The position numbers and the translations under genes are program-made. From Hellea sp965224755 (GTDB lineage: Bacteria > Pseudomonadota > Alphaproteobacteria > Caulobacterales > Maricaulaceae), in NCBI GenBank assembly GCA_965224755.1, contig OZ245061.1, positions 310,001-374,000 on the forward strand: 64,000 bases of DNA, given 5' to 3'. Positions within the stretch are counted from its first letter, which is position 1. Every line of letters begins with the position of its first letter. A model generated the notes under the pieces. It made no database searches, was not told the origin of the DNA, and saw only the letters and a program-made list of their open reading frames with translations. This document shows, piece by piece, positions 1 through 8,590 of this stretch.

Positions 1-276
1 AAGCGGCGTCTGCATGATCGGTTCTGAACGCACGTTCCAGCCGCGTACTTTAGCCAAAGCGGCTTCGCCCTCAACCTCCTCCAAATAAAGGTGGTCGGCG
101 TCGGTCTGTCCTGCAGTGGTGTAAGTCATCATATTTTTTGTCTTATCTTTCATGGCGGCAGCTGTTTTGGCGGCCTTATCTGTCATTTTTTCTGCCGCTT
201 TCTCGCCTTGGCCGCACCCCGTCAAAGCCAGCACAGAACTGATCAATAAAGGCGCTGTAAATCTGGAAATGGGCAT
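1..276 (-). CDS. S9 family (prolyl oligopeptidase-like) peptidase, lipoprotein, 5' end only
   Basis: The frame is open to the window edge, so only about 92 N-terminal residues are present. It begins with a signal sequence ending in a lipobox-type LTGC (Cys about residue 20), followed by a Lys/Ala-rich stretch. The mature start has YLEEVEGEAAL and a later VRGWN. That resembles the YLEDVEGEKALAWV-type opening of the beta-propeller domain of prolyl oligopeptidases and oligopeptidase B. The catalytic domain lies outside the window. It is inferred to be an exported, membrane-anchored serine peptidase degrading short peptides. It is divergent from dapF. The family call rests on one motif and is therefore moderate. 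Confidence 0.7.
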   Translation of the reverse strand, partial: MPISRFTAPLLISSVLALTGCGQGEKAAEKMTDKAAKTAAAMKDKTKNMMTYTTAGQTDADHLYLEEVEGEAALAKVRGWNVRSEPIMQTPL

Positions 277-376
277 GAAAACGTCCTCAAATATTATTAT
301 TGCGGCGAATAAAGCCCAGAAGCCCCTAAGACGCAAGGTGTTTGCGCTCCCTTTAAACTATCCCTATATGCGGGCT

Positions 377-1216
377 ATGAGGTTTTTAATTATGAACGGC
401 GCCGGCAACCGCTTTGCAGTGTTTGATGCGCGCGGCAATTCAGGGTTTGTTTTGTCGGGCGAGAAGGTCAAAAACATCTGCAAACCGGGGTCGAGCGTTA
501 TGGGAGCCAAAGGCGCGGATCAACTCATTATTGTCCGCGATCCTAAATCGCCCGGCGCGGATATGTTTATGGAAATCAGAAATCAACAAGGCTCAGAAGC
601 CGATGCCTGCGGAAATGCCTCGCGCTGTATCGCTTGGCTTTATATGCGCGACGAAGTCGCGGATAATATGGTGCTCGAAACCAATGCCGGATTACTGCTT
701 TGCGCGGCAGCCGGCGACAATCTAGTCTCTGTAGATATGGGCGCGCCGAAATTGGAGTGGCAGCAAATTCCGCTCAAAGAAGTTATGCACACCCATCATA
801 TTGACGTTAAGGTCGGGCCTATTGATGCGCCCGTCCTGCATAATCCCGGCGCGGTCAATATGGGCAATCCACATTGCGTCTTTTTCGTTGAAGACTTCGA
901 GACGGCCAAGCCCGATAAAGTCGGCCCAATGATCGAGTTTCATCCTCTCTTCCCCGAACAGGCCAATATCGGTTTTGCCCGCGTCGACAGGAAAGACAAA
1001 ATCCGCCTGAAAGTCTGGGAACGCGGTGTCGGCATGACGCTCGCTTGCGGAACGGGCGCCTGCGCTGCCGTGGTTGCCGCCGTCCGGCAAAAACGCACGG
1101 GCCGCAACGTCGAAGTCGAAGTCGACGGCGGAACATTACTGATTAAATGGCGCGAGAGCGATGACCACGTCATTATGACAGGGCCGGTCGAGCTGGAGAG
1201 CGAAGGTGTTATTTAA
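377..1216 (+). CDS. dapF: diaminopimelate epimerase
   Basis: Converts LL- to meso-diaminopimelate for lysine and peptidoglycan synthesis in the cytoplasm. The N-terminus MRFLIMNGAGNRF is the family's usual opening. Both catalytic cysteines are visible: Cys78 in DACGNASRC and Cys224 in ACGTGACAA. At 279 residues the length matches the family (about 274). An ATG nine bases upstream (368) would add three residues. The much longer open frame reaching back to 152 overlaps the divergent S9 peptidase signal sequence and is not credible. The 3' end overlaps the converging methyltransferase by 8 bp. Another gene of the same pathway, dapB, lies at 53.6-54.4 kb. Confidence 0.96.
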   Translation: MRFLIMNGAGNRFAVFDARGNSGFVLSGEKVKNICKPGSSVMGAKGADQLIIVRDPKSPGADMFMEIRNQQGSEADACGNASRCIAWLYMRDEVADNMVLETNAGLLLCAAAGDNLVSVDMGAPKLEWQQIPLKEVMHTHHIDVKVGPIDAPVLHNPGAVNMGNPHCVFFVEDFETAKPDKVGPMIEFHPLFPEQANIGFARVDRKDKIRLKVWERGVGMTLACGTGACAAVVAAVRQKRTGRNVEVEVDGGTLLIKWRESDDHVIMTGPVELESEGVI

Positions 1217-2012
1217 CCGCGATGATCAAATCCTGGTAATCATAATCCATAACGATACGGCTCCAATAGCCGCGCTCCAGAGCTTCAAATCTTAGTCCGG
1301 CAAGCTGATAAAGCCCATGCACATAGTCCATATCAAAAGCTATTGCCGCTTCCGGGTTTTTACGGGTGGTTGTTTTGGACACATCATCAACATCATGGAC
1401 AAACTCAATGATCGGTCTTTCGGCATGACGCGAGGCCTCGTCAAGCAAGAACCATGTGATCAGGCATCTCCCGCCGGGCCGGAGAACCCGCGCAATTTCA
1501 GAAAGATATTGCGCGACGTCTTCTGCGAACATATGAGTGAAAACTGATGTCAGAAAGACGTGGTCAAAGCTGTTATCGGCAAAGGGGAAGCTGTAATCTT
1601 TCGCCTGAATTGTCCCCCGCTTATTATAGCGCAAATTATAGACATCGGCGTGAATAAATTTGAAATTAACTGCATCGGTATATTCTTTTTGGCACCACGC
1701 AATGCCTGCTTTGTCAATGTCAAAACCCTGATAGCTTCCACTCTCCAGATAACCCGCTAAAGGCCGCGCCATACGCCCCTGCCCGCAGCCTACATCCAGT
1801 ACATCCATATCGGGCGTTAGGCCGTGGCGCTTGAGGGTCTTGAAAAATGCATCGCCAATGACAATAAAATCACCGCCGCCAATAAAGACCTTGCGCTTGG
1901 GCGGCACGCGCGGCGGGCGTTTTCCGCCGGCAATATCCTGACCCGCATAACCCAGCCATTTCAGCCGCGTGCGCAGCGGCAATGGCACAATCTGTTTGAG
2001 ACGGCGTAACAT
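1209..2012 (-). CDS. class I SAM-dependent methyltransferase
   Basis: About 267 residues with a Rossmann-type SAM-binding motif I, VLDVGCGQGRMARPL, and a later acidic/aromatic motif around FPFADNSFDHVFLTSVFTHM, typical of the methyltransferase-11/25 folds. The N-terminal segment (LKQIVPLPLRTRLKW) is basic and amphipathic. I chose the ATG at 2012 because the open frame beyond it runs into and past the divergent mtaB start. The substrate cannot be told from the sequence, and neither neighbour suggests one. It converges on dapF with an 8 bp overlap. Confidence 0.8.
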   Translation of the reverse strand: MLRRLKQIVPLPLRTRLKWLGYAGQDIAGGKRPPRVPPKRKVFIGGGDFIVIGDAFFKTLKRHGLTPDMDVLDVGCGQGRMARPLAGYLESGSYQGFDIDKAGIAWCQKEYTDAVNFKFIHADVYNLRYNKRGTIQAKDYSFPFADNSFDHVFLTSVFTHMFAEDVAQYLSEIARVLRPGGRCLITWFLLDEASRHAERPIIEFVHDVDDVSKTTTRKNPEAAIAFDMDYVHGLYQLAGLRFEALERGYWSRIVMDYDYQDLIIAVK

Positions 2013-2091
2013 AGCGCGGCTTAACAATACCCGCCCTATTTGACCAGTCTTAACCTTGACCCGCCTTATATTAAGCACCACATAACCGCCC

Positions 2092-3369
2092 ATGTCTAAA
2101 CAGACTGAAATTATTACGCTCGGCTGCCGCCTCAACGCTTATGAAAGCGATGTCATGCGCGGCCATGCCAAGGACGCAGGGCTAACCAATGCCGTGATTA
2201 TCAACACTTGCGCGGTGACCAATGAAGCCGTGCGCAGCTCCCGCTATGCCGTCCGTAAAGCCAAAAAAGACAATCCGGAGGCCCGCATAATTGTGACGGG
2301 CTGCGCGGCGCAAATCGACCCCAAAGCCTTTGCGGGTATGCCCGAAGTCAACAGCGTTATCGGCAATGCCGAGAAAATGCTGGCGGGGAGTTTCGAGCCT
2401 GAATTTCTGCTCGGCGGGGAGCCGGTCAAAGTCAACGATATTATGGCGGTGCGCGAAACCGCCCCACAACTGATCAGCGGCGGCAACCGTCTTTTTGAAA
2501 AATCTCAGAGCCGCACGCGGGCTTTTCTGCAAGTCCAGAACGGCTGTGATCACCGCTGCACATTTTGCATCATTCCTTATGGCCGCGGCCAAGCGCGCTC
2601 GACCCCTGCCGGCGAAGTCGTCGCCCATGTTCAAGACCTCGTGCAGCAAGGTTATAAAGAAGTCGTGCTAACGGGTGTGGATCTCTCGTCATGGGGTGGT
2701 GATTTGCCGAGACAGCCGCCGCTGGGTGATTTAGTGCGGCGCGTTTTAAAACTCGTCCCGGGCTTACTCCGGCTGCGCCTATCCTCTATTGACCCGGCTG
2801 AAATAGACCCGGCTCTATTCGAAGCCTTGACAACAGAAACCCGTATGACACCCTATCTACATCTGTCTTTACAGGCCGGGGATAATATGACCCTAAAGCG
2901 CATGAAACGCCGCCATAGCCGCGAGGACGTCATCAAGCTTTGCAACCGCCTGCGAACAGCTCGTCCCGAATTTACCTTCGGCGCAGATATCATCGCGGGC
3001 TTCCCGACCGAAGACGAGGCCATGTTTGAAAATTCAAAAAGCATCATTTCCGAAATCGGAATCCCTTGGCTTCATGTCTTTCCCTACTCCGCTCGCGAAG
3101 GCACGCCCGCCGCGAAAATACCGCCTGTTGATGGCGCGACAATTAAAGCCCGCGCGAAAATTCTGCGCGATCAAGGCGCTACGATAAAAGCCGCCCATCT
3201 GCGGTTGCGCATCGGCAGTAAAGACACTGCCTTATTCGAGGAAACAGGCTTTGGCCGGCTCCCCGATTTTACCTTGGTGAAGGTGGACAATCCGCCCAAA
3301 AGCGGTAGCCTTGCGCAAGTGCAAATCACTGACGCAAATCATGAACACGCTATTGGGACTCTTATTTAG
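2092..3369 (+). CDS. mtaB: tRNA (N6-threonylcarbamoyladenosine37-C2)-methylthiotransferase
   Basis: Radical-SAM enzyme that adds a methylthio group to t6A37 of ANN-decoding tRNAs. The N-terminal UPF0004 domain carries the three auxiliary cluster cysteines (Cys12 in GCRLNAYE, Cys40 in NTCAVT, Cys71 in TGCAAQ). The radical-SAM motif CDHRCTFC gives Cys152, 156 and 159. The GCRLN/NTCAVT wording and the 425-residue length fit MtaB better than MiaB or RimO. The stop TAG shares its last base with the GTG start of ftsY, so the two genes are translationally linked. Confidence 0.93.
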   Translation: MSKQTEIITLGCRLNAYESDVMRGHAKDAGLTNAVIINTCAVTNEAVRSSRYAVRKAKKDNPEARIIVTGCAAQIDPKAFAGMPEVNSVIGNAEKMLAGSFEPEFLLGGEPVKVNDIMAVRETAPQLISGGNRLFEKSQSRTRAFLQVQNGCDHRCTFCIIPYGRGQARSTPAGEVVAHVQDLVQQGYKEVVLTGVDLSSWGGDLPRQPPLGDLVRRVLKLVPGLLRLRLSSIDPAEIDPALFEALTTETRMTPYLHLSLQAGDNMTLKRMKRRHSREDVIKLCNRLRTARPEFTFGADIIAGFPTEDEAMFENSKSIISEIGIPWLHVFPYSAREGTPAAKIPPVDGATIKARAKILRDQGATIKAAHLRLRIGSKDTALFEETGFGRLPDFTLVKVDNPPKSGSLAQVQITDANHEHAIGTLI

Positions 3370-5093
3370 TGGCTGAAGACAAAAAGAAAAAACGCGGCTT
3401 TCTATCCAAACTTGGGTTTAAATCCAAAGATGACAAGCTTGCCGAAGCGGCGGCCCAGCGGGCCGCGCAGCAAGAACTCGTCGATGAGAAAATGGCGGCG
3501 CGGATGGCGAACATTAATGCCGCCGCTCTAAAATCAGCGCGCAAGCAGGACGAAGCCGCCACGGGGATTATCGCAGACGAAAGTACTCTGACTAAAATCG
3601 AGGCTGAAGAAAAGGCCAAAGCCGAAGCCCAAGCCATAAAAGACGTCGCCGCCGCCAAGAAACTTGCTGCGGAAAAACGAGCTAAAGAGTTAGAGGCCAA
3701 ACGCCTCACTGAGGAAAAAGCCGCCTTTGAAAAAGCCGAGACCGAACGCCTTACCACTGAGAAAAAAATAGCCGAGGGAAAAGCGGCGCTTGAAGCCAAA
3801 GAAAAAGCTGAGGCTAACGCCAAGCGCAAAGCGGCGGAGGCCAAGGCACTTACAGAGGCTAAGGCCAAATCGGAAGCCGAAGCTGCCGCCTTAAAGGCCC
3901 AGCAGGAGGAGGAAGCTAAAGCCCGCGCCAAAGCTGAGGCCGAAACCGCTAAACGTCTGGCCGAAGAAAAAGCCCAAGCCGAAAAAGACGCCGCCCAGGA
4001 GCGCGCCGCCAAATTGGCGATTGTCGAAAAAAAGACGAGCGAAAGCGCGGCCATAGAAGCCGCCGAGGCCGAACGCCTGCGCGCAGAAAAAGAGGCCGAA
4101 GACCGCCGCATCGCCGAACAGCTTGCTGCCCGCCGTGCCGCCGAAGCCGAAGCCCGTATTGCCGAAGACGGCGGCTTTATGGAGCGCATGTCCAAGGGCT
4201 TAAAAAAGTCAACCTCGCGCATGTCGGAGCAAGTCTCCGCCGTTTTCACCAAGCGCAAGCTCGATGATGAAGCACTACAGGATTTGGAAGATATTTTGAT
4301 CACGTCCGATTTTGGGGTCGGGCCCGCTGCAAAAGTAACGGCCCTTCTGGCAAAAGATAAATTTGACAAGCAAGTCACCGATATGGAGATCAAGATCGCC
4401 CTCGCCGATGTGATTTCAGAGATTTTAACGCCGCTTGAAAAACCGCTCACGTTAGGCAAGGCCAAACCGCAAATCATGCTCTTTGTCGGCGTCAACGGCT
4501 CCGGCAAGACCACGACTTTGGGCAAAATTGCTAAACGGTTTCACGACGAAGGCAAAAAAGTTTTGATTGCGGCGGGCGATACATTCCGCGCCGCCGCTGT
4601 CGAGCAGCTCACCGTCTGGAGCGAGCGCGCCGGAGCCGAAATTGTTTCGGGAAAGCTCGGTTCCGACACGGCGGGTCTGGTTTACGACGCGATTGAAAAG
4701 GCGAAAAAAGACAATGTTGATATTTTGATGATCGACACGGCGGGCCGCCTGCAAAACCGCACTGAGCTTATGGACGAACTTGCCAAAATCGTAAGAGTTA
4801 TCAAAAAGCAAGACGCAACCGCGCCGCATCATTCCATCCTCGTATTGGACGCGACTGTCGGCCAGAATGCGCTGCTCCAAACTGAAGCCTTTCTGGAAAC
4901 GGCAGGCATTACCGGCCTGATTATGACCAAGCTTGACGGCACCGCCAAAGGCGGTGTGCTGGTCGCGCTTTCGGATAAATATAAACTTCCCATCCACGCC
5001 ATCGGTATTGGCGAGCGCATTGAAGATCTAGAGAATTTCTCCGCCCCGGTTTTCGCAGCCGCCCTATCCGGCGTCGCAGAGGCTGTGATGTAA
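3369..5093 (+). CDS. ftsY: signal recognition particle receptor FtsY with long charged N-terminus
   Basis: SRP receptor GTPase that delivers ribosome-SRP complexes to the inner membrane. The C-terminal NG domain carries the P-loop GVNGSGKTTT at about residue 374, DTAGRLQNR and TKLDGTAKGG. The first 265 or so residues are an Ala/Lys/Glu-rich, probably helical A region with many AEAKA/EKAEA repeats, ending near the MERMSKGLKKSTSRM amphipathic membrane-targeting segment. At 574 residues it is clearly longer than typical FtsY (about 300-500), and the excess is all in the A region. It starts at GTG 3369, overlapping the mtaB stop by one base. Confidence 0.96.
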   Translation: MAEDKKKKRGFLSKLGFKSKDDKLAEAAAQRAAQQELVDEKMAARMANINAAALKSARKQDEAATGIIADESTLTKIEAEEKAKAEAQAIKDVAAAKKLAAEKRAKELEAKRLTEEKAAFEKAETERLTTEKKIAEGKAALEAKEKAEANAKRKAAEAKALTEAKAKSEAEAAALKAQQEEEAKARAKAEAETAKRLAEEKAQAEKDAAQERAAKLAIVEKKTSESAAIEAAEAERLRAEKEAEDRRIAEQLAARRAAEAEARIAEDGGFMERMSKGLKKSTSRMSEQVSAVFTKRKLDDEALQDLEDILITSDFGVGPAAKVTALLAKDKFDKQVTDMEIKIALADVISEILTPLEKPLTLGKAKPQIMLFVGVNGSGKTTTLGKIAKRFHDEGKKVLIAAGDTFRAAAVEQLTVWSERAGAEIVSGKLGSDTAGLVYDAIEKAKKDNVDILMIDTAGRLQNRTELMDELAKIVRVIKKQDATAPHHSILVLDATVGQNALLQTEAFLETAGITGLIMTKLDGTAKGGVLVALSDKYKLPIHAIGIGERIEDLENFSAPVFAAALSGVAEAVM

Positions 5094-5146
5094 TTTGAAA
5101 ACGGAGGGCCTAAATAGTTCCCCCTCGCGCGCCGCATGAGCGCATT

Positions 5147-5221
5147 TGGAGCGGGCGAAGAGATTCGAACCCTCGACCCTCACCTTGGCAAGGTGATGCT
5201 CTACCACTGAGCTACGCCCGC
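5147..5221 (-). tRNA. tRNA-Gly(GCC)
   Basis: On the minus strand a full cloverleaf can be read. The acceptor stem GCGGGCG pairs with CGCCCGC, the D-arm contains GCTCAGTGGTAGAGC, the anticodon stem TCACC/GGTGA encloses loop TTGCCAA with anticodon GCC, and the T-arm GAGGGTTCGAATCTC has a standard T-loop. Discriminator T is followed by an encoded CCA (plus-strand TGG at 5147-5149). The length is 75 nt with CCA. Confidence 0.97.
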
Positions 5222-5352
5222 TCAAATTCGCGTATGCTGGACAAAGTCGCCTCCGTCCGTGATAGACGGCGCTATATGGCCTAAACGGGTTTCAATATCA
5301 AGCGGCTTATCATGCTTTTTGCAGAAAGTTTTTACCGCATATTTTATCGTAT

Positions 5353-6150
5353 TTAAGCCTTAAAAACCGCGCCGCCGCGTATGTCCTTGGGCTTTTTCAA
5401 GCGCCGTTTTGTATTGTGCTCAGCCTGCGCCGACGCACCGCTCGGCTTTTCGCCCTTCATATAATGACGCTGCCAACCATCGCTAACCGCCGCCGTCTCC
5501 CCGGCTTTTAAGCGAAGGATAAAGTCACTGCGGCTCTCATTCCACGCCTTGTAATCCGCGCTGAGCGCCTTGTCCTGTTTCAATGATTTGATCTTGGGCT
5601 GCACGGATTCGAGACGGCGATGCTCGGACAATGTCACAAAGCAGAACGGTTCGTCTTTTTCAAAACTGACCTTACCTTTTCGCGTCATTTGCCAATTCAT
5701 CGTAAACGGAAAAGGCAGCCAATCCGTCTCGACCAAGCCCGACAGCGGATAAATTCCGTCTTTGGGCCAATTGGGCGGGCCGCCGCACCACACCGCCCAA
5801 CCCGGCGGCGTGCGGAAAATATAGCCGGTGTGAAAGGTCACAATGCCCTCGCAAAAATGGCTCTGGGCAAGGCCGGGAATATGCGCGCCGCTTTCGGGCG
5901 AGGTGATTTGAATGTCCTCTATCTTGGGCCCGCCATTCCACTCTATATCAATCGCAAACGGGCAGGTCAGCTCCCAACCCGTTGAATTGGCCATGGTCAG
6001 GGGGAGGCAGCGATAGGGTTGCCTATCAGTAAAAACATCCATCCATTCGCGCCTGGGTCGCCCCGGAATAAAATCCGGAGCCGCGTCATGAATCATATAC
6101 GCATCCAAAAAAGGGGCATTTTGAATTTTATCTTGGTTTGTCTTTGTCAT
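5353..6150 (-). CDS. DUF6065 family protein
   Basis: A soluble protein of about 265 residues with no signal peptide. Features include YRCLPLTMANSTGWELTCPF, IEWNGG, a histidine-containing FHTGYIFRTPPG, a TDWLPFPFTMNWQMTR block and EPFCFVTLS. This pattern matches my recollection of the DUF6065 family, whose biochemical role is unknown. The C-terminal 30 residues are basic (KRRLKKPK). The ATG at 6150 is preferred over one at 6210 because the latter would overlap the divergent deacylase gene start at 6193. Confidence 0.65.
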   Translation of the reverse strand: MTKTNQDKIQNAPFLDAYMIHDAAPDFIPGRPRREWMDVFTDRQPYRCLPLTMANSTGWELTCPFAIDIEWNGGPKIEDIQITSPESGAHIPGLAQSHFCEGIVTFHTGYIFRTPPGWAVWCGGPPNWPKDGIYPLSGLVETDWLPFPFTMNWQMTRKGKVSFEKDEPFCFVTLSEHRRLESVQPKIKSLKQDKALSADYKAWNESRSDFILRLKAGETAAVSDGWQRHYMKGEKPSGASAQAEHNTKRRLKKPKDIRGGAVFKA

Positions 6151-6192
6151 AGGCCTAGCTTGCCTGATATTAAAGGATTTGGAAAGAGGTCT

Positions 6193-6702
6193 ATGCCCGT
6201 AACGCGACAAGGTTTATTCGGCTATCTCGATGATCTGGATATCGCCCACACGACCTATGACCATGCGCCCGTCTTTACGGTTGAGGACAGCGCCAAGATC
6301 AAAGCTGGCTTGCCGGGCGGCCATACCAAGAACCTGTTTCTAAAAGACAAGGCCGGAGCATTTTTCCTGATTTGCGCATTAGGAGATACGTCCGTGCGGA
6401 TTAATAAGCTGCACCCTCTGCTGGACTGTAAACGCCTGTCCTTTGGCAAGGCCGAACCGCTTTTGCAGTATCTTGGCGTCGTCCCAGGTTCCGTGACGCT
6501 ATTTTCAGTTCTCAATGACGCAGCAGGCCAAGTCACCCTCGTCCTTGACGCCGCTTTACTGAAATACGAGATTGTCAATTTCCACCCCTTGCTTAATGAC
6601 GCCACCACCGCCATTTCAAGTGCAGATATGATAAAATTTGCAAAAGCCGCCGGGCATGACCCGATTGTGATAGATTTTGCGGCCTTGGCACAAGAAGGAT
6701 AA
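6193..6702 (+). CDS. YbaK/ProX-type aminoacyl-tRNA deacylase (prolyl-tRNA editing)
   Basis: 169 residues forming a single YbaK/aa-tRNA deacylase domain. Seen in sequence: an N-terminal LFGYLDDLDIAHTTYDHAPVFTVEDS, the LPGGHTKNLFLKDK segment that lines the active site with its conserved Lys, the PGSVTLFSVLND motif, and NFHPLLNDATTAIS near the C-terminus. These match stand-alone ProX proteins, which hydrolyse mischarged Ala-tRNA(Pro). The start at 6193 follows a GGAAAGAGGT ribosome site; an in-frame extension to 6019 lies over the divergent gene. It is followed after 3 bp by the thioredoxin-TPR gene. Confidence 0.88.
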   Translation: MPVTRQGLFGYLDDLDIAHTTYDHAPVFTVEDSAKIKAGLPGGHTKNLFLKDKAGAFFLICALGDTSVRINKLHPLLDCKRLSFGKAEPLLQYLGVVPGSVTLFSVLNDAAGQVTLVLDAALLKYEIVNFHPLLNDATTAISSADMIKFAKAAGHDPIVIDFAALAQEG

Positions 6703-6705
6703 ATT

Positions 6706-7596
6706 ATGAACGATGCCCCTTTAGACGTGATTAAAGACAGTTCCGATGCGAGTTTTATGGCCGACGTCATCGAGGCCAGCAAAACCGCGCCTGTTGTCGT
6801 CGATTTTTGGGCCCCTTGGTGCGGGCCGTGTAAGCAGCTTATGCCTGTGCTGGAGCGCGTGGTCAAAGACGCAAAGGGCGCTGTCAAAATGGTGAAGATC
6901 AATATTGATGACAATCCGGGCATCGCCGGACAGCTCGGCGTGCGCTCCATCCCCGCTGTTTTCGCCTTTAAAGACGGGCAGCCCGTTGACAGCTTTCAGG
7001 GCGGGCAACCGGAATCTGAGCTTAAGAAGTTTGTCGGGCGGCTCACGGGCGAAACCGATCCGGCCGAAGAGGCCGCGATCCTCGTAGCGAGAGCCAAAGA
7101 CAGTCTTGCAGCGGGCGATCCGGGCGGGGCGGCACAGGATTATGCACAGGCGCTAAAGCTTGACGGAAATAGCGCCGAAGCGCTGGCCGGTCTTGCCCGG
7201 GTCTATCTGCAAAGCGGCAACGAAGCGGGCGCGGCAGAGCTTATTGCCTCAGCCCCTGCCGCTTTGACTGACCATCCCGAAATTGCCGCCGTGCGCTCGC
7301 AGCTTACCCTCGCGGAAGAAGCGCCTGCCGCGCCCGACGAAACAGCTGAACTTGCCGCCGCCGTAAACACCAATCCCGACAATCTCGATGCACGGCTGGC
7401 TTTAGCCAAAGCTCTGGCCGGATCAGGCCGCAACGACGAAGCTGCCGAGCATTTACTGTATTCCGTAGCCCAAAACCGCGCCCATAAAGGCGAGGCCGCA
7501 AGGTTATTTTTGCTGACAATCTTCGAGGCTGAGGGCCCGCAATCAGAGGTCTCGATTAAAGGCCGCCGCCAACTCTCCTCTATTCTGTTTGCCTAG
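6706..7596 (+). CDS. thioredoxin-TPR co-chaperone (CnoX/YbbN-like)
   Basis: 296 residues. The N-terminal thioredoxin domain (1-110) carries an intact WCGPC active site (W38-C42), unlike E. coli CnoX whose motif is SxxC. The rest is tetratricopeptide-type helical repeats (for example ILVARAKDSLAAGD and AEALAGLARVYLQSGN). The family protects proteins from oxidative over-damage and hands substrates to GroEL or DnaK. The intact CxxC suggests retained redox activity; that is an inference. It is the first of three tightly spaced genes (LON-domain, Trm112), an order I recall as common in alphaproteobacteria. Confidence 0.88.
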   Translation: MNDAPLDVIKDSSDASFMADVIEASKTAPVVVDFWAPWCGPCKQLMPVLERVVKDAKGAVKMVKINIDDNPGIAGQLGVRSIPAVFAFKDGQPVDSFQGGQPESELKKFVGRLTGETDPAEEAAILVARAKDSLAAGDPGGAAQDYAQALKLDGNSAEALAGLARVYLQSGNEAGAAELIASAPAALTDHPEIAAVRSQLTLAEEAPAAPDETAELAAAVNTNPDNLDARLALAKALAGSGRNDEAAEHLLYSVAQNRAHKGEAARLFLLTIFEAEGPQSEVSIKGRRQLSSILFA

Positions 7597-7602
7597 AAAG
7601 AG

Positions 7603-8280
7603 ATGAGCGCGCATTATAAATCCCTGACCCGCCGGACATCGCCCACGCAGATTGCGGTTTTTCCGCTTAACGGAGCGGTGCTCCTTCCGGCTTGTGATTT
7701 GCCGCTTAATATTTTCGAGCCGCGCTATCTCAACATGGTTGATGATGCGCTGAAAGCCGACCGCCTGATTGGGATGGTACAAAAATCGGATAAAGGCCTT
7801 GCCAAAATCGGCGGCCTAGGGCGGCTGATTCAATTTTCCGAAACCGATGACGGACGTTACCTCATCGTCCTCAAGGGCTTGAAGCGCTTTAAAATAACGG
7901 GCGAGCCCAAAGTCACCACCCCTTACCGCCAAGCCAAAATCAGCTTTGACGGATTTAAAGCCGATGCTGATATTCATAATGCGCGGCAAACCTCCGAAGC
8001 GCTGTCAGGCACAGGGCGCGGAGATCGCGCCGCGCTGACTGTGGCGATGAAAGCGCTGGCTAAAGCCTTGGGTGTACAGATTGACTGGGACAGCCTGAAT
8101 GAAATTCCCCTGCCCATTCTAATCAACCAAGCCGCCATGATCAGCCCTTTCCAGCCCGAAGACAAACAATCGCTTCTTGAAGCCGTAACAACAGACGACC
8201 GAAGACGGTTGTTAATTGGCCTCATGCACCTTTACGCGAGTAAAGATTTAGGCCATAGTGAAGGCCAGCCGAGGCAATGA
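7603..8280 (+). CDS. LON substrate-binding (PUA-like) domain protein
   Basis: 225 residues. The opening TQIAVFPLNGAVLLPACDLPLNIFEPRYLNMVDDAL is diagnostic of the Lon N-terminal substrate-binding domain, here without the AAA+ or peptidase parts. GRYLIVLKGLKRFKI is the second strand block. The C-terminal half is helical and ends close to the Trm112 gene. Role unproven; stand-alone Lon-N proteins are assumed to bind peptides or act as adaptors. It follows the thioredoxin-TPR gene by 6 bp and so is probably co-transcribed with it. Confidence 0.88.
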   Translation: MSAHYKSLTRRTSPTQIAVFPLNGAVLLPACDLPLNIFEPRYLNMVDDALKADRLIGMVQKSDKGLAKIGGLGRLIQFSETDDGRYLIVLKGLKRFKITGEPKVTTPYRQAKISFDGFKADADIHNARQTSEALSGTGRGDRAALTVAMKALAKALGVQIDWDSLNEIPLPILINQAAMISPFQPEDKQSLLEAVTTDDRRRLLIGLMHLYASKDLGHSEGQPRQ

Positions 8281-8321
8281 TTATTTGTTCTGGCCAATGT
8301 GGACACTGACGGGGCGCAATC

Positions 8322-8537
8322 ATGGCAACTAAACTCAAAGCCAACAAATCCGGACCAGAGGCAGGCCCGGTCATAGATCCGAAAATGCTCGGCGTGCTGG
8401 TCTGCCCCAAAACTCGGGGGCCGCTGACCTATGATTCCAAGACCAATGAGCTGGTCAGCAAAAAAGCAAAGCTGGCTTATCCCATCCGCAAAGGCGTGCC
8501 AATAATGCTGGTCGAAGAAGCGCGCAAGCTGGGCTGA
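8322..8537 (+). CDS. Trm112 family protein
   Basis: 71 residues with the Trm112 core: DPKMLGVLVCPKTRGPLTYD, then LVSKKAKLAYPIRKGVPIMLVEEARKL. The family are small zinc-ribbon-like activators of methyltransferases. Only one cysteine (VCPKT) remains, as usual in proteobacterial members. It is the last gene before the heat-shock hslV promoter, whose -35 begins right at its stop codon. Confidence 0.9.
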   Translation: MATKLKANKSGPEAGPVIDPKMLGVLVCPKTRGPLTYDSKTNELVSKKAKLAYPIRKGVPIMLVEEARKLG

Positions 8538-8566
8538 CTTGACGCCCGCCGCACGCGCCCCCATCT
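8538..8566 (+). promoter_or_regulatory. sigma-32 (RpoH) heat-shock promoter of hslV
   Basis: CTTGACG at 8538-8544, a 14 bp spacer, then CCCCATCT at 8559-8566. This matches the RpoH consensus CTTGAAA-N14-CCCCATNT at nearly every position and lies 25 bp upstream of the hslV start. HslVU is a classic heat-shock protease, so the context agrees. Confidence 0.85.
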
Positions 8567-8590
8567 CTAATCAAACAGATGGAGCTTTCT

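Noticed and set aside
3362..4525. Ser/Ala-rich open frame opposite ftsY
   Set aside because: Mirror image of the Ala/Lys/Glu-rich FtsY A-domain codons; no ribosome site or family.
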